From Bacteriovoracales bacterium (GTDB taxonomy: Bacteria > Bdellovibrionota > Bacteriovoracia > Bacteriovoracales > Bacteriovoracaceae): a stretch of DNA of 64,000 nucleotides. This document shows, one piece after another, positions 32,282-41,287 of this stretch. A model generated the notes under the pieces. The model searched no databases. It saw nothing but the letters and a program-made list of their open reading frames with translations, and was not told the origin of the DNA. The stretch covers positions 1 to 64,000 of the forward strand of contig JAOMEV010000010.1 in NCBI GenBank assembly GCA_028346125.1, read 5' to 3'. The position numbers and the translations under genes were made by a program. How positions within the stretch are numbered: position 1 is the stretch's first letter; every line of letters begins with the position of its first letter.

Positions 32282-33037
32282 TCAAGAATGCTGTCTTGAT
32301 AAATAGGGGTGAACAATAAAGGCCACGGCCCAGATACCAAACTCAAATAACAAAATCATAGGAAGCCATAGGCCCATCATAGTCAAAATATCTGGAGGGG
32401 TTAAGCAGGCCGAAAGCACAGCGAAGGCCACATAGATATAGCGTCTCATTTTTCTAAGAGATTGCTTAGTCACCACTCCCATAAAACCTAGAATAAGCAT
32501 GATATTAGGAAGTTGGAATAAAAAACCCAATAGGACCAAAACTTTAGAAGATAAGACGAGGTAATCCCTTAGGCCTATCGTGGCCTGCACTTCAGAAACC
32601 CCAAAATTTAAAAGAGTTTGAAAGGTAAAAGGGAAAACCAAAAAGTAACCAAACAGAACCCCTAAAATAAAAAGAATGAAACCAACTAAAATAAAAGGTC
32701 TGACGACCTTAACCTCATAAATGTAAAGGCCTGGCCTAATAAATCTCCAGAGCTCAAAAAACCAAAGAGGAGAAGATATAATCATGGAAGACCAAAAGGC
32801 CACTTGAACTTGTGAAATAACCTTATCCAAAATTCCTAAATAAACAATTTTATCGCTAACAATTTGAAATGCCCCGGCCCTTGCGGAGAGGGCATCTCTA
32901 AGAGGATGCAAAAGAAATTCAGATATTGTGGCCCCAAACACATATGTTACAACGAAGGTTACCACTAAAATAACCGCCATCCTTATAAGGGTTGTCCGCA
33001 ATTCTTCCAAATGTTCTGTAAAACTCATTTCTTTCAA
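32282..33037 (-). CDS. tatC: Sec-independent translocase subunit TatC
   Basis: 251 residues, six transmembrane helices. The N-terminus SFTEHLEELRTTLIR is the highly conserved TatC signature that binds the twin-arginine signal; the first periplasmic loop and the FELWRFIRPGLY segment (with the conserved Phe-Glu) follow. TatA/TatB are not next to it. It is the first gene of a minus-strand group with hldD and the FliG-like gene. Confidence 0.97.
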   Translation of the reverse strand: MKEMSFTEHLEELRTTLIRMAVILVVTFVVTYVFGATISEFLLHPLRDALSARAGAFQIVSDKIVYLGILDKVISQVQVAFWSSMIISSPLWFFELWRFIRPGLYIYEVKVVRPFILVGFILFILGVLFGYFLVFPFTFQTLLNFGVSEVQATIGLRDYLVLSSKVLVLLGFLFQLPNIMLILGFMGVVTKQSLRKMRRYIYVAFAVLSACLTPPDILTMMGLWLPMILLFEFGIWAVAFIVHPYLSRQHS

Positions 33038-33169
33038 AAGGGGTCCCTCTTTCTCTTTTTATCCTAGTACATAAAATTTTTAAGGAGCTTTTTCAAAATG
33101 TCGATAAAAGTATATATAACTTGACCAATCTTTTGTAAAAGAGACGTGAACAAAAATGGTACGGTAATT

Positions 33170-33769
33170 ATGAAAAAGAACTTCAATAAATTTTATTTTA
33201 TTTTGATCTTTGTCGCCTTTAATGTGTACTCGAAAGGAACAAGGGAATATAGAAGCATCCTCCAGTGTTTAGGTATGGAGGAAATGGCCCTTCACAAAAA
33301 AAAAATACAAGGTCCTGTCTATAAACTTAACCAGACTCTTATCAGCGAGGTGGCAAGTGGAAACCTTATGCAGGTAAAAAGAGAGATTATTGAAAATATT
33401 TGCTTTGCAAAAGACTTTTCTCCCTCAGTTAACTTTCTTAAAAGCCTTCTTATTAAAGAAAAAAAGATTTATAATTTTGATAAGGAAAATGTGAAAATTT
33501 ATAGGCTCCAACTTGCTGCAACGGATGCGTTGCAACAGAAGGTTCCAAACCTTTTCTTTCAGTATCTCATTTCTCTACAAGGCCTTACAAACCACCCTGA
33601 TTGTCTCTATAAAGAAATTCCTGAATTTGACTATTTCATGAAAAGGTTCCGCTATCTCCAGGGAGAGCTTACTCCTCAAAAACTTCTTAGTGATAAAGGA
33701 AAAATTCGCATTATTTTTGAAAGACTTAAGAATTTTTCCAAAGTCCTTTCGAAGTGTAATAAATCCTAA
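33170..33769 (+). CDS. Secreted hypothetical protein
   Basis: 199 residues with a signal peptide (MKKNFNKFYFILIFVAFNVYS). The mature part is predicted all-helical, with five scattered Cys (CLGME, NICFAKD, HPDCLYKE, SKCNKS) and no recognisable domain. I start it at ATG 33170 because the signal peptide begins there; an upstream GTG (33146) is in frame. It ends four bases inside the convergent CheY-like gene. Unknown function. Confidence 0.6.
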   Translation: MKKNFNKFYFILIFVAFNVYSKGTREYRSILQCLGMEEMALHKKKIQGPVYKLNQTLISEVASGNLMQVKREIIENICFAKDFSPSVNFLKSLLIKEKKIYNFDKENVKIYRLQLAATDALQQKVPNLFFQYLISLQGLTNHPDCLYKEIPEFDYFMKRFRYLQGELTPQKLLSDKGKIRIIFERLKNFSKVLSKCNKS

Positions 33770-34149
33770 GACTTATTTTTTTCCCGGAATATTCTTTCGA
33801 CAGTGGCCTTTAAAATTTCGGGCTTAAATGGCTTCATTAGCCATGCCCTAACAACCCCTGTCTGTTTAGCCTCTTGTGTTAGTCTAGGATGAGATTCTGT
33901 GGTGCACATAACTGTCGGGATTTTACTATATTCTTCATGGTTACATTGTTCCCTAATAAACTCCATTCCATTCATTTCCGGCATATTTATGTCGCAAAGG
34001 ATAACATCGAAATCTGCACTTTCCTCCAATTTACTCAACGCCTCAAGCCCATTAACGGCCTCAACAACTTCATGGCCGATAGGTAAAAGAATATTTTTCA
34101 AAGTGATTCTCACAGAGTCTGAATCTTCAACAATGAGGATCTTGGCCAT
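33766..34149 (-). CDS. CheY-like single-domain response regulator
   Basis: 127 residues, an intact receiver: pocket Glu/Asp in LIVEDSDS (E8, D9), acceptor D53 in LCDINMPEMNG, Thr at CTTE and K106 in LMKPF. No output domain, so like CheY it should work by binding a target such as a flagellar or gliding motor, a kinase or a phosphatase. ILIVEDSDSVR and the AWLMKPFKPE end are like the chemotaxis-associated type. No che genes are next to it. Confidence 0.9.
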   Translation of the reverse strand: MAKILIVEDSDSVRITLKNILLPIGHEVVEAVNGLEALSKLEESADFDVILCDINMPEMNGMEFIREQCNHEEYSKIPTVMCTTESHPRLTQEAKQTGVVRAWLMKPFKPEILKATVERIFREKNKS

Positions 34150-34282
34150 ATTAACTCCCTATTTGATCAGCAAAAGTTTAATCGGAAATATACAAAAAAG
34201 TTTAATAAAAAGACTTTTATTTGAGAATAAACACAAATTTTGATAATTTACTGGATTTATGCAACTAAAAGAGTGGGGCTCT

Positions 34283-36301
34283 ATGTCAATCGTTGAATAC
34301 CTTATAGAACTTGGCGTTAAAAAGGATCTCGTTGAAAAAACAGACTTTATTTGTAAGTTGAACTTAAGTGAAGAGAGTTTGTGGCAAGAGCTCTCTCTTA
34401 AAATCCTCCCACAGATCAGAGATTTTAACACCCATAAGGCCATCCACGACAAAGTTTTTTCCAATTGGGATCAAAGACCTGCACCATGGTGGATACAAAC
34501 AAAAGACAAAGCTCAACAAACGAACCTTTTTCAATCAATAAAGGATTCCCATTTTGAATCCTATAAACAATTTCATCGATGGAGTGTTGAGTCTTTTGAT
34601 AAGTTTTGGGACCACACTATTTCAAAATTAGGAATTAAGTTTCAAACACCTTTCTCTGAAATTATAGAAAGGCCTGTTAATTATGAAACTCCAGGTTGGC
34701 TCCCCGAAGCTAAAATGAATATTGTTGAAAGTTGTTTCCAAAGTCCCTCTGAGAATCCGGCCATTATTTTTCAAGAAGAAGGAGGTAACCTTCAAACAAT
34801 GAGTTTTGAGGAGCTTCAAAACCTCTCGAAACAAGTCGCCAACTCTCTTGTGAAAAAAGGTTTCAAAAAAGATGACCCGATAGCGATTGCCATGCCTATG
34901 ACAGTCGAGTCAGTGGGCATCTATCTAGGAATTCTCTATGTAGGCTGCCGGGCCGTTTCTATTGCTGATAGCTTTTCGGCCAAGGAAATCGAGACCCGTT
35001 TAAGAATTTCAGAAGCAAAGGCCATTTTTACAATGGATTATATGTCTCGAGCTGGTAAAAAAATACCCCTCTATGAAAGAGTCATAGAATCCAATGCCAA
35101 AAAGATTTTTGTCCTTCCTCTTGAAAAAGAAAACCTTGGCAAATTAAGGCCAGAAGACTGTCATTGGAAAGACTTTCTAGATTCAAATACTGATTTCGAA
35201 GCAGTTTCTTGCAATCCAAAAGATTATATAAATATCCTTTTTTCTTCCGGCACGACTGGAGACCCTAAGGCCATCCCCTGGAATCACCTCACTCCTATAA
35301 AGGCGGCCATGGATGGACATTTTCATCAAGATATTAGGCCAAAAGATGTCGTTTGCTGGCCAACCAATCTCGGATGGATGATGGGCCCCTGGCTCATTTT
35401 TGCCACCCTTATCAATAAAGGAACCATAGCTCTTTATTATGGCGTTCCCACGTCGGAAAAATTTGGAGGCTTTGTCGAAAAGGCCAAAGTCAATATTCTA
35501 GGTCTTGTTCCCAGTATCGTGAAGGCCTGGAGACAAACAAAATGCATGGAAGAAAAAAACTGGGATTCAATAAAGTGCTTTAGCTCAACTGGAGAATGCT
35601 CAAATTCAGATGATTATGGCTATCTTATGTTTCTCGCCAACTATAGGCCTATTATTGAATACTGTGGTGGAACAGAAATTGGGGGTGGCTACCTGACAGG
35701 TACCCTTATTCAAAATGCATCCCCCTCAACTTTCACAACTCCTACTTTAGGGCTTGATATTAGAATCCTGGATGAGAATCAAAATGAATCTAATATAGGC
35801 GAGGTCTATATAGTTCCCCCTTCCTTGGGACTTTCTGAAACTCTTCTGAATAGGAACCATCACGATGTTTATTTTAAAGGCACAAAAATTTTAGAAAATT
35901 CAAGGCCACTTCGAAAACATGGTGACCAAATGGAAAAGCTTAATGAGCATTGTTTCAGGGCACATGGAAGAGCGGACGATACGATGAACCTAGGGGGCAT
36001 AAAAGTCAGTTCTGCAGAAATTGAAAGGACGCTTAATACTCTTCCTTGGATTTATGAATCAGCGGCCATCGCTATCTCCCCTGAAGGTGGTGGTCCAAGC
36101 CAGCTTGTTATTTTTGCCCTATTAAAAGGTAAGGAAGAAAGAAATAAGGATGCACTCCTCAAAGATCTATCCACAAAACTAAAAAAGGATTTAAACCCTC
36201 TTTTTAAAGTTGAGGACCTCGTTATAGTCGATTCTCTTCCTCGAACTTCTTCCAATAAAGTTATGAGAAGGGTTCTTAGAAAGAATTATCAACCATCTTA
36301 A
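34283..36301 (+). CDS. Acetyl/acyl-CoA synthetase family enzyme (AMP-forming)
   Basis: About 672 residues, ACS-type adenylate-forming ligase. An ACAS_N-like region (HFESYKQFHRWSVESFDKFW) leads to the large domain with P-loop SSGTTGDPKAIPW, the substrate/ATP motifs NLGWMMGPW, GGTEIGGGYL and hinge-region HGRADDTMNLGGIKVSSAE, then the C-terminal lid with the catalytic Lys in SNKVMRRVLR. Sequence style is of the acetyl-CoA/propionyl-CoA or acetoacetyl-like synthetases; substrate unknown. I chose ATG 34283 (GTGGGG upstream) over 34259, which has no ribosome site. Ends 26 bases inside the convergent BFD-domain gene. Confidence 0.85.
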   Translation: MSIVEYLIELGVKKDLVEKTDFICKLNLSEESLWQELSLKILPQIRDFNTHKAIHDKVFSNWDQRPAPWWIQTKDKAQQTNLFQSIKDSHFESYKQFHRWSVESFDKFWDHTISKLGIKFQTPFSEIIERPVNYETPGWLPEAKMNIVESCFQSPSENPAIIFQEEGGNLQTMSFEELQNLSKQVANSLVKKGFKKDDPIAIAMPMTVESVGIYLGILYVGCRAVSIADSFSAKEIETRLRISEAKAIFTMDYMSRAGKKIPLYERVIESNAKKIFVLPLEKENLGKLRPEDCHWKDFLDSNTDFEAVSCNPKDYINILFSSGTTGDPKAIPWNHLTPIKAAMDGHFHQDIRPKDVVCWPTNLGWMMGPWLIFATLINKGTIALYYGVPTSEKFGGFVEKAKVNILGLVPSIVKAWRQTKCMEEKNWDSIKCFSSTGECSNSDDYGYLMFLANYRPIIEYCGGTEIGGGYLTGTLIQNASPSTFTTPTLGLDIRILDENQNESNIGEVYIVPPSLGLSETLLNRNHHDVYFKGTKILENSRPLRKHGDQMEKLNEHCFRAHGRADDTMNLGGIKVSSAEIERTLNTLPWIYESAAIAISPEGGGPSQLVIFALLKGKEERNKDALLKDLSTKLKKDLNPLFKVEDLVIVDSLPRTSSNKVMRRVLRKNYQPS

Positions 36302-37040
36302 CTGCAATTTCTCGAGAAAGATTATTTTTGAGATAAGCTTCTACACTTTTCTCAAGGTCTGAGGGTAGTTTTATTTCAAGACAACGACCTTTGAGTTCTA
36401 AAATCTCGAAGCTATCCTTTTCAAGACCCTTCCAGGATGAAAGTAAGTCATGACTTTTCAAGATAATTTCAACAGGTGTCATCCCGTCAATTCTTGGTAA
36501 TTTCCCCGTATCGCAATAAAAAGAAAAGTGCTGATCTTTATCTTCCGAAAGAAGGTCTTTTAACTGGGGAATACAGGATCCACACCCACCACCGGCGCAG
36601 GTCTCATCGATAATGGCCCTCAAGTCCGTAAATTTTTTGTTGGATAGGACTCTTCTTATATCACTTTCAGAGACTCCAAAACATCGACAAACCAAGTCCT
36701 CTTCATTCAAAGGACAAAGGTCCTGAACAGCAAGGTTCTCGTACTTATCAACAAGTTGTCCCAAAAGAATTACTGGCCGATTGAAAAAGGGCAGATTTCC
36801 CGATTTAAGTTCGGGGTCCTTATTAAAAAAGTCAGGCCAGGATATTTTTTTGGCCTCGATTAACTTTTTTCCCTTGGCCAAAAAGCAGAGAGTGCTCAAA
36901 AAAGGTGTCCAAAGCGAGGGGACCTTCTCTTCAAAAGAAAGGGACTCAATGGTTCCCTTTTTCTTGTTAACCTCTAAATAGAGAGTAACATTTCCATCGG
37001 AAATTTTTTCGTCAACAAAAAGTGGTATTGAATTATTCAT
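36276..37040 (-). CDS. BFD-like [2Fe-2S] domain protein with NifU-like layout
   Basis: 254 residues in three parts. The first (1-110) resembles an IscU/NifU-N fold in pattern (N-terminal beta strands, GKKLIEAKKISWPDFF) but lacks the three scaffold cysteines. The middle (about 120-170) is a BFD-type [2Fe-2S] domain with four cysteines (CRCFGV and CAGGGCGSC). The C-terminal part (about 180-254) is a small alpha/beta domain. This order (IscU-like, BFD, extra) is as in NifU-type scaffolds, but without a transient assembly site it may be a stable cluster carrier or electron-transfer protein. Three bases after the methionine aminopeptidase gene; probably co-transcribed. Confidence 0.72.
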   Translation of the reverse strand: MNNSIPLFVDEKISDGNVTLYLEVNKKKGTIESLSFEEKVPSLWTPFLSTLCFLAKGKKLIEAKKISWPDFFNKDPELKSGNLPFFNRPVILLGQLVDKYENLAVQDLCPLNEEDLVCRCFGVSESDIRRVLSNKKFTDLRAIIDETCAGGGCGSCIPQLKDLLSEDKDQHFSFYCDTGKLPRIDGMTPVEIILKSHDLLSSWKGLEKDSFEILELKGRCLEIKLPSDLEKSVEAYLKNNLSREIAVKMVDNSF

Positions 37041-37042
37041 TT

Positions 37043-37807
37043 TTAAGGTGTTTCTTCCTGGCGAAGAGTCAATATTTCTGACCCATCTTTAGTAACTAAA
37101 ATAGTGTGTTCGAATTGGGCCGACCATTTTTTATCTCTAGTAATGACAGTCCATCCATCTTTTAAAACCTTACAATACTTTGAGCCCAGATTAATCATCG
37201 GCTCGATAGTAAAAGTCATCCCTTCCTTTAACTCAATCCCAGTTCCTTTCTCCCCGATATGAACGACCTGAGGCTCTTCATGAAATTCTCGACCAATTCC
37301 ATGGCCACAATAATCCTCAACGATAGAATAACCGTGGGGACCGACGACCTCTTCAATGGCCGCACCGATATCACCCAAACGGGAACCTGGACGAACAGTT
37401 TTAATTGCTTCTCTCATCGCTTTATAAGTGACATCAACAAGTTGTTTCACTTTGGGATCCACTTCACCCACAAAAAATGTTTTATTTGTGTCTCCGTGAA
37501 ACTTATTTAAATAAGTCGTTACATCGATATTAAGAATATCACCATTTTTAAGGACAACCTTTTCACTGGGGATCCCATGGCAAATCACTTCATTGGGAGA
37601 AGTACAAACAGATTTAGGGAACCCATGATAATTAAGAGGTGAAGGATAGGCCCCATGCTCAAGAATATAATCGTGACAAAGCTTATTTAAATGCTCAGTA
37701 CTCACACCCTCTTTTATATGGGGCTCAATAAACTCCAAGGTTGAAGAGGCCAATTTACATGTTTTTCTCATTAATTCGATTTCTCGACTAGATTTGATTG
37801 AGATCAC
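37043..37807 (-). CDS. map: Methionine aminopeptidase, type I
   Basis: About 254 residues. All five metal ligands are visible: Asp in LNIDVTTY, Asp in FHGDTNKTF, His in GHGIGREFHEEP, Glu in FTIEPM and Glu in AQFEHTI. Removes the initiator Met from nascent proteins. Length is standard for the short bacterial form. Start is a GTG; two successive GTG codons (37810 and 37807) follow GGGAGAC and the second gives better spacing. Followed three bases later by the BFD-domain gene. Confidence 0.95.
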   Translation of the reverse strand: MISIKSSREIELMRKTCKLASSTLEFIEPHIKEGVSTEHLNKLCHDYILEHGAYPSPLNYHGFPKSVCTSPNEVICHGIPSEKVVLKNGDILNIDVTTYLNKFHGDTNKTFFVGEVDPKVKQLVDVTYKAMREAIKTVRPGSRLGDIGAAIEEVVGPHGYSIVEDYCGHGIGREFHEEPQVVHIGEKGTGIELKEGMTFTIEPMINLGSKYCKVLKDGWTVITRDKKWSAQFEHTILVTKDGSEILTLRQEETP

Positions 37808-37947
37808 CACGTCTCCCTTATTTAACGTTCTGAGTAACTATTAGTAGATGATTGAAGGGAATATTACAAGTCCTAAACCAAACTAACACAAGGCATTCAT
37901 GGAAAGATAATTCACCTGGTCCCCTCTCTGTGCTATAGGTTGTGGTT

Positions 37948-38907
37948 ATGAGCTTAAAAGTTTATAGACCACACGTGTCACCATACCAAAACCCTCATTT
38001 TAGAAAATGGGAAAAAGAGGCCCTTGAGAATATTGAAGGGGTCGTTTATCTAGACTCTCCTTCAGAGACACCCCAAGTCCTTCTAACAAACACCCACTTT
38101 AACTATGATTCATTTTTGCATGAAAATACCCATATAAGACCGCACGAATTGAAACTCATTGTTCATCCAAATTCTGGATACGATAACTTTCCAAAAGATT
38201 TAATCAAACAGTTGGAAACACCTGTCATTTTGGGAAACCCAGTGAGATCACAAGCTGTCGCCAATTATGTCCTTTCCTCTATTTTCGAACAATTTACGGC
38301 CATTCCCCAGTCCAAAAAGTGGGACCCTCTAAGATTGTGGCCAAGAGAAACCCTTCAGGAGAAAAATGTTCTCATTATAGGTTATGGCCATATTGGTTCC
38401 ATTTTAAATTTGGCCCTTAAACCTCTGACCAAAAATGTAACACTTGTCGACCCTTATAAAGATCTTCCCTCTCTTGAAGAAGCACCTTTAGAGAAGGCAG
38501 ACATTCTCATCCTAACTTGTGGACTTAACCTTACAAATAGGGGTCTTTTAAACGAGGAACAGTTTAAAAGGATGAAAAAAGACATTCTCATCATTAACCC
38601 TGCGAGGGGGCAACTCATTAAAGAGAGTGACCTTATGGACTTTTTGTCCCATAATCCGAAGTCTTGTGCCTATTTGGACGTTTTTGAAAAAGAGCCAATC
38701 GATTACCAAAAGTTCAAAGGCCTAAAGAATATTCACTTGACCCCACATATTGCTGGTGTTTTTGAGAATTTAGATCATCAAATAATAAAGTTTGAAACAG
38801 AGGTCCTTCAAAAATATATAGAATTTAAAAATAAAACATTTAATTTTTTTCATCATTACCACGACCTTTTGCTAAAAAATAAAATGAAGCAGGGGATAAT
38901 TATTTAA
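37948..38907 (+). CDS. D-isomer 2-hydroxyacid dehydrogenase family protein
   Basis: About 319 residues. The NAD-binding domain is intact: VLIIGYGHIGSIL (GxGxxG), Asp in LVDPYKD, and the catalytic Arg in NPARGQLIKE, Glu in VFEKEPID and His in LTPHIAGV. The N-terminal substrate domain is divergent, so the substrate (phosphoglycerate, lactate, glycerate or other) is not clear. ATG 37948 chosen over the overlapping GTG 37942. Followed by an arginase-family gene 27 bases later; possibly co-transcribed. Confidence 0.87.
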   Translation: MSLKVYRPHVSPYQNPHFRKWEKEALENIEGVVYLDSPSETPQVLLTNTHFNYDSFLHENTHIRPHELKLIVHPNSGYDNFPKDLIKQLETPVILGNPVRSQAVANYVLSSIFEQFTAIPQSKKWDPLRLWPRETLQEKNVLIIGYGHIGSILNLALKPLTKNVTLVDPYKDLPSLEEAPLEKADILILTCGLNLTNRGLLNEEQFKRMKKDILIINPARGQLIKESDLMDFLSHNPKSCAYLDVFEKEPIDYQKFKGLKNIHLTPHIAGVFENLDHQIIKFETEVLQKYIEFKNKTFNFFHHYHDLLLKNKMKQGIII

Positions 38908-38934
38908 GTGGTATAATAGACAAAGAGGAAACCA

Positions 38935-40056
38935 ATGGGCCTAGACTGGAATAAATATAAAAGTAGACTAGAACAAGAGCTTTGTCCTCCTGGAAATGGT
39001 GTCTTTACCATTCATACGGCCCAGGAAAAAAGACAAGGGCTCCATAAAAAAATTTATGGGACAAAAGATAATGTTGAAGAGCTTTGGTCAAAGTCTCTTT
39101 CCGATCTCCCAAATTCAGATCAAGCAGTTATTTTGGGAATATGCTCAGATACTGGTGGAGGCATTTTAAGGGGCGCTAACTGGGGACCATTATTTCTTAG
39201 AGAGGCCCTTCTAAAAGAGACAAAGGGTGAGTTTCCCTTTTTTGACTTAGGTGACGTCAGAGTGATTCCCCACCTTCTCCACGACAAGTATCTCAATCAA
39301 GAAACAATTACGAATTGTCGAAAGGCACTTTATAAATCAGAAAAGTCAACTCTCCCTGTAGGTCCTCTTTCTATTGCTGAAGATGTGGCCTCCAAATTTT
39401 ATGAAGTTTTTCCTGGTAAGGGGCTCTTTGGTATTGGAGGGGATCACTCGACAAGTTTTCCTTTAGTTAAGGCCTACCTTCAAGCAAAAAAAGAACAAGG
39501 TAAAAGAGTCGCACTTATTCATTTTGATGCTCATACTGACCTTCTTGTAGAGCGACTTGGTATTGACCTTTGCTTTGGATCCTGGGTAACCCATATCCTC
39601 AAAGATCTCCACAAAACACAAGATGCTATACAAATTGGTATTCGCTCCAGCGGACAACCTAAAGAGCATTGGGAAAAGACATTTGGTGTTCAACAATTTT
39701 GGGCCGATGAAGTTCTCAATGAGGGACCTGGACCAATTGCTGATAAAATTTTATCCTATCTTAGGAAGGAAAAAATTGAAGAACTCTACGTCAGTTTCGA
39801 TATTGATGCCCTTGACTCCTCTTTCGCCTCGGCAACGGGAACGCCAGAGCCCAATGGCCTTTCACCTCATGAGCCCATGGTCATCTTGCAAGAGCTGTCG
39901 AAGGAATTTCCGATAAGTGGAGCTGATATGATGGAGATTGCTCCTTTTTTACAAACAGAAAAAGATAATAATCATGGGGCCGAGACAACACTCATGGTTG
40001 GGGCTTCTCTTTCATCCTTTCTTATTGAAGAAATTACGAAATGGACTCGATCATAA
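38935..40056 (+). CDS. Ureohydrolase (arginase/agmatinase family)
   Basis: 373 residues. All Mn-binding motifs are seen: GIGGDHST (His), LIHFDAHTD (Asp, His, Asp) and VSFDIDALDSS (two Asp), with TGTPEPNG afterwards. The family hydrolyses guanidino groups (arginine, agmatine, guanidinobutyrate, formiminoglutamate), producing urea or formamide. The protein is ~60 residues longer than typical arginases owing to an N-terminal part (1-70). RBS AAAGAGG. Sits 12 bases before aat, suggesting one unit; substrate not assignable from sequence. Confidence 0.88.
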   Translation: MGLDWNKYKSRLEQELCPPGNGVFTIHTAQEKRQGLHKKIYGTKDNVEELWSKSLSDLPNSDQAVILGICSDTGGGILRGANWGPLFLREALLKETKGEFPFFDLGDVRVIPHLLHDKYLNQETITNCRKALYKSEKSTLPVGPLSIAEDVASKFYEVFPGKGLFGIGGDHSTSFPLVKAYLQAKKEQGKRVALIHFDAHTDLLVERLGIDLCFGSWVTHILKDLHKTQDAIQIGIRSSGQPKEHWEKTFGVQQFWADEVLNEGPGPIADKILSYLRKEKIEELYVSFDIDALDSSFASATGTPEPNGLSPHEPMVILQELSKEFPISGADMMEIAPFLQTEKDNNHGAETTLMVGASLSSFLIEEITKWTRS

Positions 40057-40068
40057 AGAGGAGGGCCT

Positions 40069-40758
40069 GTGGCCATAATTTCATTTCCCCCTGCCCACAA
40101 GGCCAATCCTGAGGGTCTTCTCGCGGTTGGAGGTGATTTAGAAGTTTCTAGCCTTCTTCTGGCCTATTCTGAAGGCATTTTTCCCTGGCCAATTTCTTCT
40201 CATTATCCACTGGCATGGTTTTGTCCTGATCCTCGAGGAGTTTTACAATATGAAGACCTCCATGTTTCAAAAAGCTTGAAAAAACTCTTAAGACAAAACA
40301 AATATTCTCTTCAATTCAATACAAAGTTTGAAGAGGTCATTGAAAATTGTTCAAAAGTCGATAATAGAAAAGGTCAGTCGGGTACGTGGATTACAAAAGA
40401 GGTTATCAACGCTTATATTGAGCTCCATCAAGCAGGTCACGCTTATAGTGTTGAAGTCTATAATCAGGATGAGACCCTCGTTGGAGGACTTTACGGAGTC
40501 CATATTAATAGCTTTGTTTCGGGCGAATCCATGTTTTTTAAGGAATCAAATGCATCCAAAATTGCACTTGTAGGACTTATGGAACACTTAAACTCCCATG
40601 GCGTTTCCTTTCTGGACACCCAGATGTTAACGCCTGTTATAGAAAATCTGGGAGGAAAAGAAATACCTCGAAGTGACTTCCTTGAACTTCTAAAAGTTGC
40701 TAAAACCACTCTACCTAAAAAAGATATCTTTCCTAAGCCTCAGGAGAAATATTTTTAA
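40069..40758 (+). CDS. aat: Leucyl/phenylalanyl-tRNA--protein transferase
   Basis: 229 residues, full length. Characteristic N-terminus FPPAHKANPEGLLAVGGDL, then SEGIFPWP, WFCPDPRGVL, GTWITKEVINAY, YSVEVYN, GGLYGV, FFKESNASKIAL and FLDTQM. It adds Leu/Phe to N-terminal Arg/Lys of proteins, marking them for ClpAP (N-degron pathway). The start is GTG 40069 with AGAGGAGGG upstream. Its end overlaps the convergent nuoI by 26 bases. Confidence 0.97.
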   Translation: MAIISFPPAHKANPEGLLAVGGDLEVSSLLLAYSEGIFPWPISSHYPLAWFCPDPRGVLQYEDLHVSKSLKKLLRQNKYSLQFNTKFEEVIENCSKVDNRKGQSGTWITKEVINAYIELHQAGHAYSVEVYNQDETLVGGLYGVHINSFVSGESMFFKESNASKIALVGLMEHLNSHGVSFLDTQMLTPVIENLGGKEIPRSDFLELLKVAKTTLPKKDIFPKPQEKYF

Positions 40759-41272
40759 AGTTTTTTTCTAATGGCCTTTTAGTCTTTAAATGAACTTTTG
40801 AAAGAAGACCTTTTCCACCATTCAAGCTTTTCCTATAGGCCAATTCTTTAATTCCAACAAGCCAATCCTGTTCAGCATGTCCTGTCCGAGGCATTTCAGG
40901 AGTATGTCGAATAGCATCTATGGGACAGGCCTCTTCACAAAGCCCACAAAAAACGCACCTAAGTATTTCTATTTCAAAGGCCTCCGGTGTTTCTGTTTTT
41001 TTACCAGGAACAATGTGAATGCAATCTGCTGGGCAATAGGTCTGACAGAGGTTACATGAATTACATTGTAATTCGCCACTTTCCTTAACTGTGAGGGCCA
41101 ACATGCCTCTGTATTTTTCATTAACTTCTACTTTTTTTTCATTAAAAAACCGATGTAAAGGGCCATAGCTACCCAAAAAATAATGAAAAATCCTTCTCAG
41201 GTGAATAAAGAGAATAATAAAAAGTCCCTTTATATAACCGTGTCTTTGGTAAAGTTCTCTTTTTAAAATCAT
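40733..41272 (-). CDS. nuoI: Complex I ferredoxin-type subunit NuoI
   Basis: 179 residues with two [4Fe-4S] motifs: CNSCNLCQTYCPADC and CVFCGLCEEACPIDA. N-terminal amphipathic/hydrophobic helix (KGLFIILFIHLRRIFHY) for membrane contact. Carries electrons (N6a/N6b) between peripheral-arm subunits of NADH:quinone oxidoreductase. Last gene of the minus-strand nuoB-nuoCD-nuoI group, 15 bases after nuoCD. Other nuo genes are not in the window. Confidence 0.92.
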   Translation of the reverse strand: MILKRELYQRHGYIKGLFIILFIHLRRIFHYFLGSYGPLHRFFNEKKVEVNEKYRGMLALTVKESGELQCNSCNLCQTYCPADCIHIVPGKKTETPEAFEIEILRCVFCGLCEEACPIDAIRHTPEMPRTGHAEQDWLVGIKELAYRKSLNGGKGLLSKVHLKTKRPLEKNFKNISPEA

Positions 41273-41287
41273 GGTCTAACCTCGTTT

